From the NCBI GenBank assembly GCA_025024175.1, contig QCXZ01000003.1, positions 52,656,023 through 52,720,022 on the forward strand: a stretch of 64,000 nucleotides of DNA, given 5' to 3'. A program made the translations under genes and the position numbers. Positions 11,670 through 20,640 of this stretch are shown piece by piece; the first letter of the stretch is position 1; every line of letters begins with the position of its first letter. The notes under the pieces were generated by a model, which had not been told where the DNA came from, ran no database searches, and saw only the letters and a program-made list of their open reading frames with translations. The DNA comes from Rhyzopertha dominica (Eukaryota > Arthropoda > Insecta > Coleoptera > Bostrichidae).

Positions 11670-12605
11670 TCAGACTAAAATAATTAACTANAGTCCNATA
11701 TCGAANTTTTGAAAACTGCTTTAATGATGAAATATTTTTCGATATTGAACAACACCTATATAAACGACAGCACGGTTTTTTTATATAATCGACACTAACT
11801 AATCTCGTTACCTTTGTTCAACATTGTCAGAGAACAAGCATAAAAAAGCTCAAGTGAATGTCGCGTATACCGACTTCTGCAAAGCATTCGATAAAGTTTA
11901 CCATGCCTCCTATCTTTTCAAACTGGGGAATTTCGGTGTGCATGGTGATCTACTAGGTGGCTAAAATCATACTTATCTAATAGGAACCAAGTTGTAACAC
12001 TAAAAACTCAGTCTGTATCTTCAACCAGTACCTGGAACATCTGGAGTACCGCAGTTCTCTCATCTAGGTCCTATGCTATTTATATTTTTAATTAATGATA
12101 TTGGTAATTTTATTCAACATTCAAATTGTTTGCTGTATGCAGACGATATGATAATAACTAACTTACATGACGCACTGCTTTTGCAAATTAATTTAAATAA
12201 CGTATTTGCTTACTGTGCCAGAAATTATTTATACCTAAACCTAGGCAAGTGTTATCACATCACTTTTACGAGAAATAAGCTGTTGATCTCCTCTAAATAT
12301 GTATTAAACAACCACACCCTTTAACGCTATTAATAAAATAATGGACTTGGGCATAATTGTGGAGAGTAAGCTAATGTTCGAACTGCACGTTGAGAAAAGA
12401 ATAATAATAATAATACAGCGTTCACTCAGAAACTTAGGTTTTATTTTTAGAACTACAACTAAATTTATCAATATAAAATCCTTGAAGATTCTTTATAAAA
12501 TCGTACTGTGCAGTCATCTAAAAATGTTAGTGTCGTCTGGAATATGATGTACCTACTACAAATACATTAATCAAATTGAACGCGTGCAAAAAAGGTCATT
12601 GGTAA
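11670..12605 (+). pseudogene. LINE reverse transcriptase, 5' part of an interrupted copy
   Basis: Plus-strand frames give, in order, a degraded NYxPIS block near 11685, QRQHGFF-like text near 11768, VNVAYTDFCKAFDKVYHA near 11856 (motif A), a SGVPQ-type block near 12043 leading to LGPMLFIFLINDI (12063-12105, motif B), LLYADDMIIT (12132-12161, catalytic ADD), then a thumb region NLGKCYHITFTRN and a DLGIIVESKLMFELHVEKR block near 12343-12400. It ends at IERVQKRSL, exactly where the BEL/Pao element begins; the sequence resumes at 17860. N bases and several stops and frameshifts interrupt it. Five-prime truncated. Jockey/I-like. Confidence 0.8.
12601..12605. repeat. Target site duplication GGTAA (left)
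   Basis: GGTAA directly precedes the 5' LTR and is repeated exactly at 17855-17859 after the 3' LTR. A 5-bp duplication is usual for BEL/Pao integration and shows that the two LTRs belong to one insertion event with no later rearrangement at the ends. Confidence 0.9.
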
Positions 12606-12811
12606 TGTTCGGATATTTCCTTAATTTTGTAAACTTGGCAAACACTACAATGACATTTTGTTGCCAAGTAGAAAAACAATAAAGTATGTAAACGAACAGA
12701 AATAAATTAGAAACTGATGAAACTGTCAAGTCTATTCAATTAATGCTTCTAGCACAGTAATAATATTAAAAACCAAGTAATACAGTCCACTAAATCGAAG
12801 CCACCCTAACA
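12606..12811 (+). repeat. 5' LTR (206 bp)
   Basis: Starts TGTTCGGATATTTCC and ends GCCACCCTAACA. I compared it base by base with 17649-17854 and found no difference. It should hold the element promoter; no clear TATA box is visible, but an AATAAA at about 12679 could serve as a polyadenylation signal. Short LTRs of this size are common in BEL/Pao. Confidence 0.95.
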
Positions 12812-12830
12812 TTGGTCCTTCGGGCCGGAT
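12812..12830 (+). promoter_or_regulatory. Primer binding site, tRNA-Tyr type
   Basis: TTGGTCCTTCGGGCCGGA follows the LTR by at most one base. Its complement ends CCGAAGGACCA, which agrees with the 3' end of animal tRNA-Tyr (acceptor strand CGAAGGA plus CCA, 5' strand CCTTCG). The tRNA would prime minus-strand DNA synthesis. The tRNA assignment is from memory of the tRNA-Tyr sequence. Confidence 0.75.
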
Positions 12831-13019
12831 TTGCTGTGTTTGAAGCAGAGTTGGTCAGCCATCAGTTCAGATTTAAAGGTCAGCATTACCACAATTACGA
12901 GCAGAAGGCACATGGTGGATGTAGAGATTGACGGATGCAAGAAGACAACGGTTGCAAGTGAGGTGTGAGACCTGATTTCATTAAGATTATTTGTCAAAAT
13001 TCTGTCAATTTTCCTCCTG

Positions 13020-13345
13020 ATTAACAAACTGATTCATTACTGATTATAAACACAATACAGTGTTTGATTCTTGATTAGTTTCCATTTGCTATTCATTCAA
13101 TTTGATTTTGATTAGCCTGATTTACTAATCATACGATTTAATTTCTTGATTTTGCTGTCAATACAATTTTGATTTTGATTAGCTTGATTTGCCATTTCTA
13201 TCATTTGATTTGCTATTCTTACAATTTCATTTCTTTATTAATTTGATTTGTGATTCATACAGTTTGATTTCTTGATTACATAATTTACTATTTGTATAAT
13301 TGATTATTTGATTTGCTATTCGTACAATTATTTGATTTTGTGACT
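13020..13345 (+). repeat. Degenerate tandem repeats in the BEL leader
   Basis: The 5' untranslated leader between the primer site and gag is built from diverged copies of a roughly 25-30-base unit around TTGATTTGCTATTCATACAA, often with TTGATTTTGATTAGC. At least eight imperfect copies can be followed. The strand is T-rich with almost no ATG before the gag start, which suits a scanning or unstructured leader. Function unknown; it might aid packaging or act as a transcription enhancer. Confidence 0.65.
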
Positions 13346-13357
13346 AACAATTAAGCT

Positions 13358-14242
13358 ATGGCTGATGAAATAAAGTTGTTACACCGACAACGAGGTGCCA
13401 TAAAACACAAACTGACTAATTTTGTGTCATTCCTCAATCCATTAAAAAAAATGCATGCTGAGAGAGAAGCTCTAAATGATGTTCAGATTGCGGATTTAAA
13501 ATTTAGAGTTGAAAACTTGCGTTTGGTTCACACAGATTTTGAACAGATTCAAACAAAAATTGAAAATATTTGCGATGAATCAAATTTAACACAAGAATTT
13601 GAACAACGAAGCAACTTCTTTGATACAATTTCTAATGTGTTGGCCCAGGCACAAGTGATTTTAGATTCTTGCATTAGTGTTCATCCTCCGATTAAAGTTG
13701 AGTCACCCAATATGCTACCACGTATTCAAGGTGTGAAATTACCTACAATTAATTTGCCTAAATTTCAAGGTAACTATGATTCATGGTTGGAATTTAAGGA
13801 CCTTTTTGAAAGTCTGATTAATTCAAATCAATCTATTAGCAAAATTCAAAAATTCCACTATTTAAAAGCTTCTTTAGAGCTTGATGCAGCGAAAATCATT
13901 CAATCTTTAGAATTTACGAGTGAAAATTATGATGTTGCATGGGAATTATTATGTAGTAGGTATAACAACTCAAAGTTATTAGTGCACAATCACATAAAAT
14001 CAATATTTGAATTAGAACCCATAACCAAAGAGTCATCAGTCGCTTTGCGTAGATTAGTAGACAATTTATACAAGCATTTGCGTGCACTAGAAGTACTCAA
14101 GCAACCAACCATACATTGGGATGCTCTATTAGTCTTCTTAATTTCATCAAAGCTTGATAGGTCTACTGCCCGAGAGTGGGAACGATTTAAAATGTCATGC
14201 AATTCATTAAAACTAGATGATATCAAAAGATTTCTTATATAA
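13358..14242 (+). CDS. gag: BEL/Pao Gag N-terminal and capsid region
   Basis: 294 codons from the first ATG after the leader. The N-terminus (MADEIKLLHRQRGAIKHKL) is a charged helix typical of BEL/Pao Gag. Residues about 128-215 carry the conserved capsid block of these elements (the DUF1759-type region), with LPKFQGNYDSWLEFKDLFES and a LLCSRYNNSKLLVHNHIKSI stretch. The protein would form the particle in which the RNA is copied. The frame stops with TAA at 14240-14242, just where the family sequence continues in the +1 frame (residues KRADFLETFE of the next frame), so the zinc-knuckle part of Gag is read with Pol. Either a +1 frameshift at CTT-ATA-TAA or a one-base insertion accounts for this. 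Confidence 0.9.
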   Translation: MADEIKLLHRQRGAIKHKLTNFVSFLNPLKKMHAEREALNDVQIADLKFRVENLRLVHTDFEQIQTKIENICDESNLTQEFEQRSNFFDTISNVLAQAQVILDSCISVHPPIKVESPNMLPRIQGVKLPTINLPKFQGNYDSWLEFKDLFESLINSNQSISKIQKFHYLKASLELDAAKIIQSLEFTSENYDVAWELLCSRYNNSKLLVHNHIKSIFELEPITKESSVALRRLVDNLYKHLRALEVLKQPTIHWDALLVFLISSKLDRSTAREWERFKMSCNSLKLDDIKRFLI

Positions 14243-17200
14243 AAGAGCAGATTTCTTGGAAACCTTTGAATTAAACCATGGTTCCAAATCTGTTAAGAAT
14301 AACAATTATGGAACAAACAAGCATTATTCTTTGATTTCTACAAATCATAAATGCAATTTCTGTAAAAAACAACATTTAATTTATTCATGTCCTGATTTTC
14401 TACAATTAACAGTTCCAGAAAGGATTGAAAAAGTGAAAGATTTGAAGCTCTGTGAAAATTGTCTTTGTACAGGTCATTCAGTAAATAAATGTAAGTTACG
14501 ATCCTGTAAAATCTGTAAAAATAGGCACAGTAGTTTACTTCATCAAGTTAAGGAAACAGCTGTCGTACCAGATTCTTCAGTAGTTATGTCTAGCCATGAC
14601 AAACAAAGTAGTGTTCTTCTACCTACAGTTCGGTTGTATGTTTACGATGCAAATGGTTCGATGCATTTAGTTAAGGCCGTTTTAGATAGCGGTTCCCAAT
14701 CCAATTTTATTTCTGCAAAAATGTGCAACAAATTAGGTTTAAATAAGGAACCTACACATGTTTCTATTGCCGGAATAAATGATTCTGGATCAACATTTAA
14801 TCACAAATGTCAGATTACAATTAAATCTATTTATAACGATTATAGTGTAAAACTTACCTGTTTGGTTATTCCGCAGATTGCTGGTAATCTTCCTGCCTAT
14901 GAAATTGATACCGTAGATTGGAAAATTCCTTCTACCATTCAATTAGCGGATCCTGATTTTTCTAAACCTTCTGAAGTTGATTTACTCCTAGGAGCTAGTC
15001 ACTTTTGCGAATATCTAGAAAGAGGGCAATTACAATTATCAAAACACTTACCTGTTCTCCAGAACACTAAGTTCGGATGGATTGCTTCAGGTTTGGTTCC
15101 AAAAAATGCTTCTCAGTTGCACTGTTATTTTTCACAGAATATTTCCTGTGATCTTCGCCAATTCTGGGAAATTGAAGAGCATGAATGTCCCACACAATTA
15201 TCGAAAGATGATGCAGATTGTGAAAGATTTTTTAAAGAAACCATTACTCGTCAAGATGATGGTAGATTTATAGTTAGAATTCCATTGAAATATCCTTCTT
15301 CTCAATTGGGTGATTCAAAGCAGTCAGCAATTAAAAGACTGTTGCAATTAGAACACAGATTTATTTCTGACCCAATTTTGAAGGAAGAATATTCAAGATT
15401 TATGCAAGAGTATTTAGACTTGGGACATATGACTAAAATAAAGGAAACATCCTCCAATGATTATTTTCTTCCTCACCATGGAGTTGTAAGGAAAAGCAGC
15501 TTAACAACCAAATTAAGAGTAGTATTTAATGGCTCAGCGCAATCATCGTCAGGTTGGTCTGTAAATGATCTTCAGCATGTAGGTCCACCAGTGCACACAC
15601 AATTATTTTCTATATTATTACAGTTCAGACAACATCCCATTGCTGTTTGTGCAGATATAGAAAAAATGTATAGACAGATCCTTGTTCATCCTGATGGTAG
15701 ACACCTGCAAAATATTGTGTGGAGATTCGATTCTGATCTAGAAATAGATACTTATTCACTAAATACTATTACTTACGGTACAGCTTCAGCTCCCTATCTT
15801 GCCATTAGATGCTTAAAGCAACTTGCTCATGAGGTTGAAAATGAATATCCTGTCATCTCTAACATTATTAATAATCATTTTTATGTAGATGATTTAATTA
15901 TCAGTTTTACTTCTGAAGAAGATGCTATTGCTACTTGCAAGACTTTAAAAATGATTTTACAGCAAGCATGTTTTCCGTTGAGGAAATGGATTTCAAATAG
16001 TAGTAATGTTTCACAATTTTTTAAGGATGAAAATGATCCAACTAGTGTAATAAGTTTTAGTCATGACAAGCAAATTAAAACCTTAGGAGTTGTATGGAAT
16101 AATATTTCAGACACATTTTCTTACCAGATTTCTGCTAAGTCTTCCATTTGTCCTATAACAAAAAGAATTATTTTGTCAGAAATATCAAAGGTCTTCGACC
16201 CCCTTGGCCTGGCAAGCCCCTGCATTATTTTGGCAAAAATCATAATACAACAGCTATGGACTTTGCATTTAGATTGGGATGATACCGTTCCAATAGATTT
16301 ATATGAAAAATGGATTATTTTCAGAGAACAACTTCATGTGCTTAATATTATTCAGATTTCATGTCATTTTACTTGTTCCAACCCAGTTTCTGTTGAAATT
16401 CACGGATTTTGTGATTCATCTAACTCTGCGTATGGAAGTTCTATTCATATTCGAAGTATTGACAATTTTGGTAACACTCATGTTAACTTATTATGTGCTA
16501 AAAAGGTTACACGCTCATGTGTTACTTGTTTTAAATCAAAACCGCATGCAATTAACCCGATTATGGCTAATCTTCCGCGAGAGAGAGTTACAGAAACTCC
16601 TGCATTTAGCATAGTTGGTGTTGATTATGCCGGCCCTATTTTAATTAAAGATAGAAGAGGTCGTGGATCAAAAGTTTCAAAAGGTTACATTTGTCTGTTT
16701 GTCTGCTTTGTGAGTAAAGCTGTCCATTTAGAATTAAGCTCTGATTTGAGCACACAATCATTTTTGGCTTCTCTCAAGCGCTTTATATCAAGACGAGGTA
16801 AACCGACACAAATATGGTCTGATAATGGCACAAACTTTAAGGGTGCTCAAAAAGAATTGTATGATTTGTTTCAATTTTTCAAGGCTCATGAACATGATAT
16901 TGTTAGCCATTGTGCTATGGAGTCATTTACGTGGAAATTTATACCCCCAAATTCTCCACATTTTGGTGGATTGTGGGAGTCTGGGATTAAAACTGTTAAA
17001 TTCCATTTAAAAAGAGTATTACAAGAAACTAAACTTACCTACGAAGAATTATACACTGTATTAACTCAGATTGAATCAGTACTGAATTCAAGACCATTAT
17101 ATCCACTCTCTTCCGATCCCAATGATCTCACTCCTTTAACTCCGTCTCACTTGTTGATTGGAAGACCATTAACTACTCTACCAGAAATGAATCTGCAACC

Positions 17201-17540
17201 AGTACCAATTAATCGGTTGTCTCGAGTTCAGTTTCTGCAGTCATTGTACCAAAGTTTTTGGAAAAGATGGTCTACGGAGTATCTATCCATTCTTCAACAA
17301 CGAAGTAAATGGAAGCATCCAGGGCAACGTCTTCAGATAGGAGCTCTTGTTCTGATTAAACAAGAAAACCTTCCACCCAGCCAATGGATTCTAGGTAGAA
17401 TCACAGAGGTGCATCCCGACAGTGAAGGTGTCGTTCGTGTAGCAAGCGTGCGAACATCCAAAGGAATTTTTAAGCGAGCAGTTGTAAAGTTGTGTCCGCT
17501 GCCCATTACTGAAGAACAGCCTGAAAGAAAACCTGATTAA
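14217..17540 (+). CDS. pol: BEL/Pao Gag C-end and Pol (PR, RT, partial RNase H, IN)
   Basis: 1107 codons; the ATG at 14217 lies in the overlap and may not be a real start. Zinc knuckles occur at residues 46-104 (C46-C49, C79-C82-H87-C92, C97-C100). The retroviral-type aspartic protease has AVLDSGSQSNFIS with Asp157. The reverse transcriptase spans about 395-650, with FNGSAQSSSG, a DIEKMYRQI block (motif A) and YVDD at residues 556-559 (15882-15893). RNase H begins at GFCDSSNSAYG but is cut after LLCAK near residue 761. The next residues (TRSCVTCFKSKP) belong to the distal part of the integrase zinc finger, so about 250-320 residues are missing in frame. The integrase core keeps Asp803, Asp869 (WSDNGTNFKG) and Glu921 (GGLWESGIK). 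The C-terminal DUF5641-like tail ends KLCPLPI. There are no other stops. Confidence 0.93.
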   Translation: MISKDFLYKRADFLETFELNHGSKSVKNNNYGTNKHYSLISTNHKCNFCKKQHLIYSCPDFLQLTVPERIEKVKDLKLCENCLCTGHSVNKCKLRSCKICKNRHSSLLHQVKETAVVPDSSVVMSSHDKQSSVLLPTVRLYVYDANGSMHLVKAVLDSGSQSNFISAKMCNKLGLNKEPTHVSIAGINDSGSTFNHKCQITIKSIYNDYSVKLTCLVIPQIAGNLPAYEIDTVDWKIPSTIQLADPDFSKPSEVDLLLGASHFCEYLERGQLQLSKHLPVLQNTKFGWIASGLVPKNASQLHCYFSQNISCDLRQFWEIEEHECPTQLSKDDADCERFFKETITRQDDGRFIVRIPLKYPSSQLGDSKQSAIKRLLQLEHRFISDPILKEEYSRFMQEYLDLGHMTKIKETSSNDYFLPHHGVVRKSSLTTKLRVVFNGSAQSSSGWSVNDLQHVGPPVHTQLFSILLQFRQHPIAVCADIEKMYRQILVHPDGRHLQNIVWRFDSDLEIDTYSLNTITYGTASAPYLAIRCLKQLAHEVENEYPVISNIINNHFYVDDLIISFTSEEDAIATCKTLKMILQQACFPLRKWISNSSNVSQFFKDENDPTSVISFSHDKQIKTLGVVWNNISDTFSYQISAKSSICPITKRIILSEISKVFDPLGLASPCIILAKIIIQQLWTLHLDWDDTVPIDLYEKWIIFREQLHVLNIIQISCHFTCSNPVSVEIHGFCDSSNSAYGSSIHIRSIDNFGNTHVNLLCAKKVTRSCVTCFKSKPHAINPIMANLPRERVTETPAFSIVGVDYAGPILIKDRRGRGSKVSKGYICLFVCFVSKAVHLELSSDLSTQSFLASLKRFISRRGKPTQIWSDNGTNFKGAQKELYDLFQFFKAHEHDIVSHCAMESFTWKFIPPNSPHFGGLWESGIKTVKFHLKRVLQETKLTYEELYTVLTQIESVLNSRPLYPLSSDPNDLTPLTPSHLLIGRPLTTLPEMNLQPVPINRLSRVQFLQSLYQSFWKRWSTEYLSILQQRSKWKHPGQRLQIGALVLIKQENLPPSQWILGRITEVHPDSEGVVRVASVRTSKGIFKRAVVKLCPLPITEEQPERKPD

Positions 17541-17648
17541 TTAATAAGATTTTTGCTCAATGTATTAACTTACCATTTGAATTTTATTTATGATTTATAC
17601 GTACTTACCTGTAAATTTAGTTTTGAACGTAGTTCAACGCGGGGAGTA
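17541..17648 (+). other. BEL 3' untranslated region and polypurine tract
   Basis: About 100 bases between the pol stop and the 3' LTR. The last ten, GCGGGGAGTA, form a short polypurine tract next to the LTR start, the place where plus-strand DNA synthesis is primed in LTR elements. Confidence 0.8.
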
Positions 17649-17854
17649 TGTTCGGATATTTCCTTAATTTTGTAAACTTGGCAAACACTACAATGACATT
17701 TTGTTGCCAAGTAGAAAAACAATAAAGTATGTAAACGAACAGAAATAAATTAGAAACTGATGAAACTGTCAAGTCTATTCAATTAATGCTTCTAGCACAG
17801 TAATAATATTAAAAACCAAGTAATACAGTCCACTAAATCGAAGCCACCCTAACA
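17649..17854 (+). repeat. 3' LTR (206 bp)
   Basis: Reads as identical to the 5' LTR over all 206 bases and is followed by the GGTAA duplication at 17855-17859. The AATAAA near 17722 is the likely polyadenylation signal. Confidence 0.95.
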
Positions 17855-18273
17855 GGTAAGCTTAATTATTTTAACACCTTGGCCTACGAATATAACTTTT
17901 GTCAATTCGCTATTGTCAATATCTTTAATTAGCCTTATTAATATTAATATTCCTCTCTACCCTCTTAGAACTAAGAGTATATTTTACGTTTGCACTTGCA
18001 AACACAAATCAATGCTAAAATTCCACTGTTATTTCGTGTATTTCACACTTAAAACTGCATATACTCATATAAGCATTTTTTCATTTTCATTAACATTACT
18101 TTAAAAGAACCATACTTGTAGCTGTTTAATTGTTAAAAAAGCTGTACAGGTATAATTTACTTATCACAGTTCTTCTCACGATTAACTACTTCTTTTATAT
18201 ATGATACCTAGTACTTAAAAATTACCTGAATCTGTTGGAAAGTCAATGTCATAAATAAATAAATAAATAAAAA
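17855..18273 (+). pseudogene. LINE reverse transcriptase, 3' part of the interrupted copy
   Basis: When the BEL element and one GGTAA copy are ignored, the plus-strand frame ending ERVQKRSL at 12600 continues without a break into VSLIILTPWPTNI, then a block LININIPLYPLRTKSIF near 17935-17985, matching the C-terminal region of Jockey/CR1-type ORF2 (usual form: LPPLxxRRxxFDLxFLYK). The frame stays open to 18102. The element ends in a tail of (ATAA)n at 18251-18272, typical of a LINE 3' end. The LINE was already inserted when BEL arrived. Confidence 0.75.
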
Positions 18274-20640
18274 ACACATAAATGATAATAATGACCTTGA
18301 AAAACTGGACTGTATCCTTTTGAAGAATTAGTACATTCAGTCGTTTTGAGTTCCATATTATAAGCTTCAGATTTACAAATTTTGAAAACTGCTAAAAATA
18401 TAAGTTATTTAATTTATTATTGAGTGTTTAACACTAATTGAATTAGTGTTTCTGTAAATGCATTTCGGAATAAGTGCTTCTCCAATAATTTTTTTAAGTT
18501 TTATTTGCACCAGCAGTTGTTGCTGCGTTTATTTTGTCAGTTAATTTAGCTCTATTGTAAGCACTACTATGGGTTCATTCTGATTTTGCTTTCTGAATAT
18601 AAACATAATAATAAAAAATAAAGATGATTTTATACTTATAAGTGACATTCAGAAAGGTTTACTATCTTTCAACGCAGAAATATTTGTGATTTTCAGTTGA
18701 ATTCTCTTCGGGAATGGTATTGACGCTGTTTTTAATAAAAACGTGTTTTTTCAGTGTTATACTTAGTCTTTTCCTACACATTAACCATATCTTGCGATTG
18801 GCAAGCGGTGAATGAACCACTAAAAGGATTATGCTTTGCCTTCTTTTATCTGTAATGCATCGAGGCCACACTATTGTTAGATATTAACAGTAAGCGGCGA
18901 AAAATGTACTTCGTAAAAAGGCTGCTCTCAGAGGTGACGTCCCTTACAATGCATTACTATCTTGGGACCGTTCAGAATCATGACAGCCACTTTTGCGGCC
19001 GCCATTTGTCTCTCAGTTTTGTAAGATGTATCAGTTTCTGTTCGGTCCTTCTAATCACACCACCGTTCGTCTTGGTTTCCTCGCATAAATCTTCCGGCAG
19101 GTTCTCTACAATTCTAAATGGTCCTTAATATTTTTTGCTGATACGAAAGAGAATTTGCAACTAACGTTGACCCAGTTACGTCAGAAAGGATTAGGCCGTC
19201 GTTGATCCAAGTTTATCTGTCTTCCTTAGCTTGTGTTGCAGATTATCGTAAGACTAAAGGTCTGACGTAAAACGTGACGTAAAACTGCTTTATACAAGGA
19301 CATACACGGTTTATTGGGTGTTACTATGTTGCGCTACTGTTTATTGATGTCTACGTGTAGCTCTGTCTATAAACTTTTTTTTTGGATTGTTGCCATAACT
19401 CTTTTATCTGAAATAATTCATTGAGTGTGTATTTATGTGACGAAAATGAAAAGTAATTAATATATTTTGCACTTAAATGTGACCAAATGAGTTCAGAGAG
19501 CTGAGACAATTACTCCATTATTGCTAATTAAATGTCACTGCATTTGTTTAATAACATATCTAACGTCGTTTGCTAGTTTTAGTTATAATAATTTTTTGCT
19601 ATGTCCTTGACATGGATACGGCTGTGTGATCAATACTTTTTGAGAAGTCCTAGTACATCAGCGTTTAGTGTGCGAGATATTTTTTATATATTTGAGTTAA
19701 GTTCTTTCCGTTACTTTACGGTTGGCGTAATTACAACACAGTATCTGCTACTTATTTAATATTTAATTAAAAAATAAGTATACCTATATTGTTTGTATAT
19801 CTTCCGCTTTTAAAAAAGTTGTAAGATATTTTATCGCTAATCGGTCATTCTTTAAATTTTGAAGCAAGTACCTGGCTATGTTTGAATCCTAAGGCTNTAC
19901 TAAATCGGATAATGGGGAACGTCATTATAGTTTAACAATTAATTATTGCAAAGTTACAACACAAGTATGTACAAGAAAAAAAGCTAAACCCAATTACTTA
20001 TGTTTCATGCATTCAAAATTCCTTAACGGCAGTTTTTTTCCACTAATTATTTTTCATTTGCTATAGTCCGCTTTTGTTTTTAACGCCTTTCTATGACAGA
20101 GTTTTTCGTTTTTAAATAAATGACAAAGAGCGTTATCAATGTGGGTCTGTAGGTTATTCACTTGGTTATAATCTTAATGCTGCTGGTAATACTTTATTAT
20201 TTAAATGAATAATTAGATCAAATTTAATATTGAAATTAAAGACCTTCTGCAGCTTACAATAACCTACTGTATCACAGAATTTTGAACTTTGTGTCTGATT
20301 CTGGCTTCCAGCTCTTGCACGTTTCGTGGGTTTTCTTTGTACACCCGACAATGATCTCAGATGAAAAAAAAATGGGCATTCAATAGTTCTCCAGCGCTTT
20401 ATTCACTGACCTGGGAAGATGTTATGTTTTATGAAGTGCGGACCTATAATGTGTTGCCCAATAATATCAGACCACATATTTAGTTCCTGAGGATTCTGTG
20501 TATATAGGTGTTCCATCAACCGGTGATGATTTTTACTAGATAAATAATGTTAGCTAAGTCTGATTATAAATCTATTTAGACAAAAGTAGTTTCGTCAGAA
20601 AATAAAATGTTGTTCGGACAATTTTGATTATAATATTAAT
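18274..20640. other. No recognised gene
   Basis: No gene is recognised. A frame at 18874-19128 and its complement contain a stretch that on the minus strand reads GPFRIVENLPEDLCEE near 19125, faintly like the C-terminal chromatin-binding end of a gypsy-type integrase, but no other retroelement motif adjoins it, so I leave it uncalled. One N is present near 19896. Confidence 0.4.

Larger units (their letters stand above)
12606..17854 (+). mobile_element. BEL/Pao LTR retrotransposon, young, internally deleted
   Basis: A 5.25-kb element bounded by two 206-bp LTRs that read as identical, each starting TG and ending CA and flanked by GGTAA. It has, in order, a tRNA-Tyr-type primer site, an AT-rich leader with degenerate repeats, gag, pol (zinc knuckles, protease, reverse transcriptase, truncated RNase H, integrase) and a GCGGGGAG polypurine tract. 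Known BEL/Pao elements encode gag-pol of roughly 1,600-1,900 residues; here the two frames add to about 1,400. The shortfall is explained by an in-frame gap after residue 761 of the second frame. It landed inside an older LINE. Identical LTRs imply recent insertion. The missing RNase H and integrase finger make autonomous movement unlikely, so it probably moved with enzymes from an intact relative. Confidence 0.95.

Noticed and set aside
15082..17010. Three short frames inside the BEL pol region
   Set aside because: Shadows of pol in another frame.
18874..19128. Possible gypsy-type integrase C-terminus on the minus strand
   Set aside because: Only a GPFRIVENLPE-like string was seen; no protease, RT, integrase core or LTR adjoins it.
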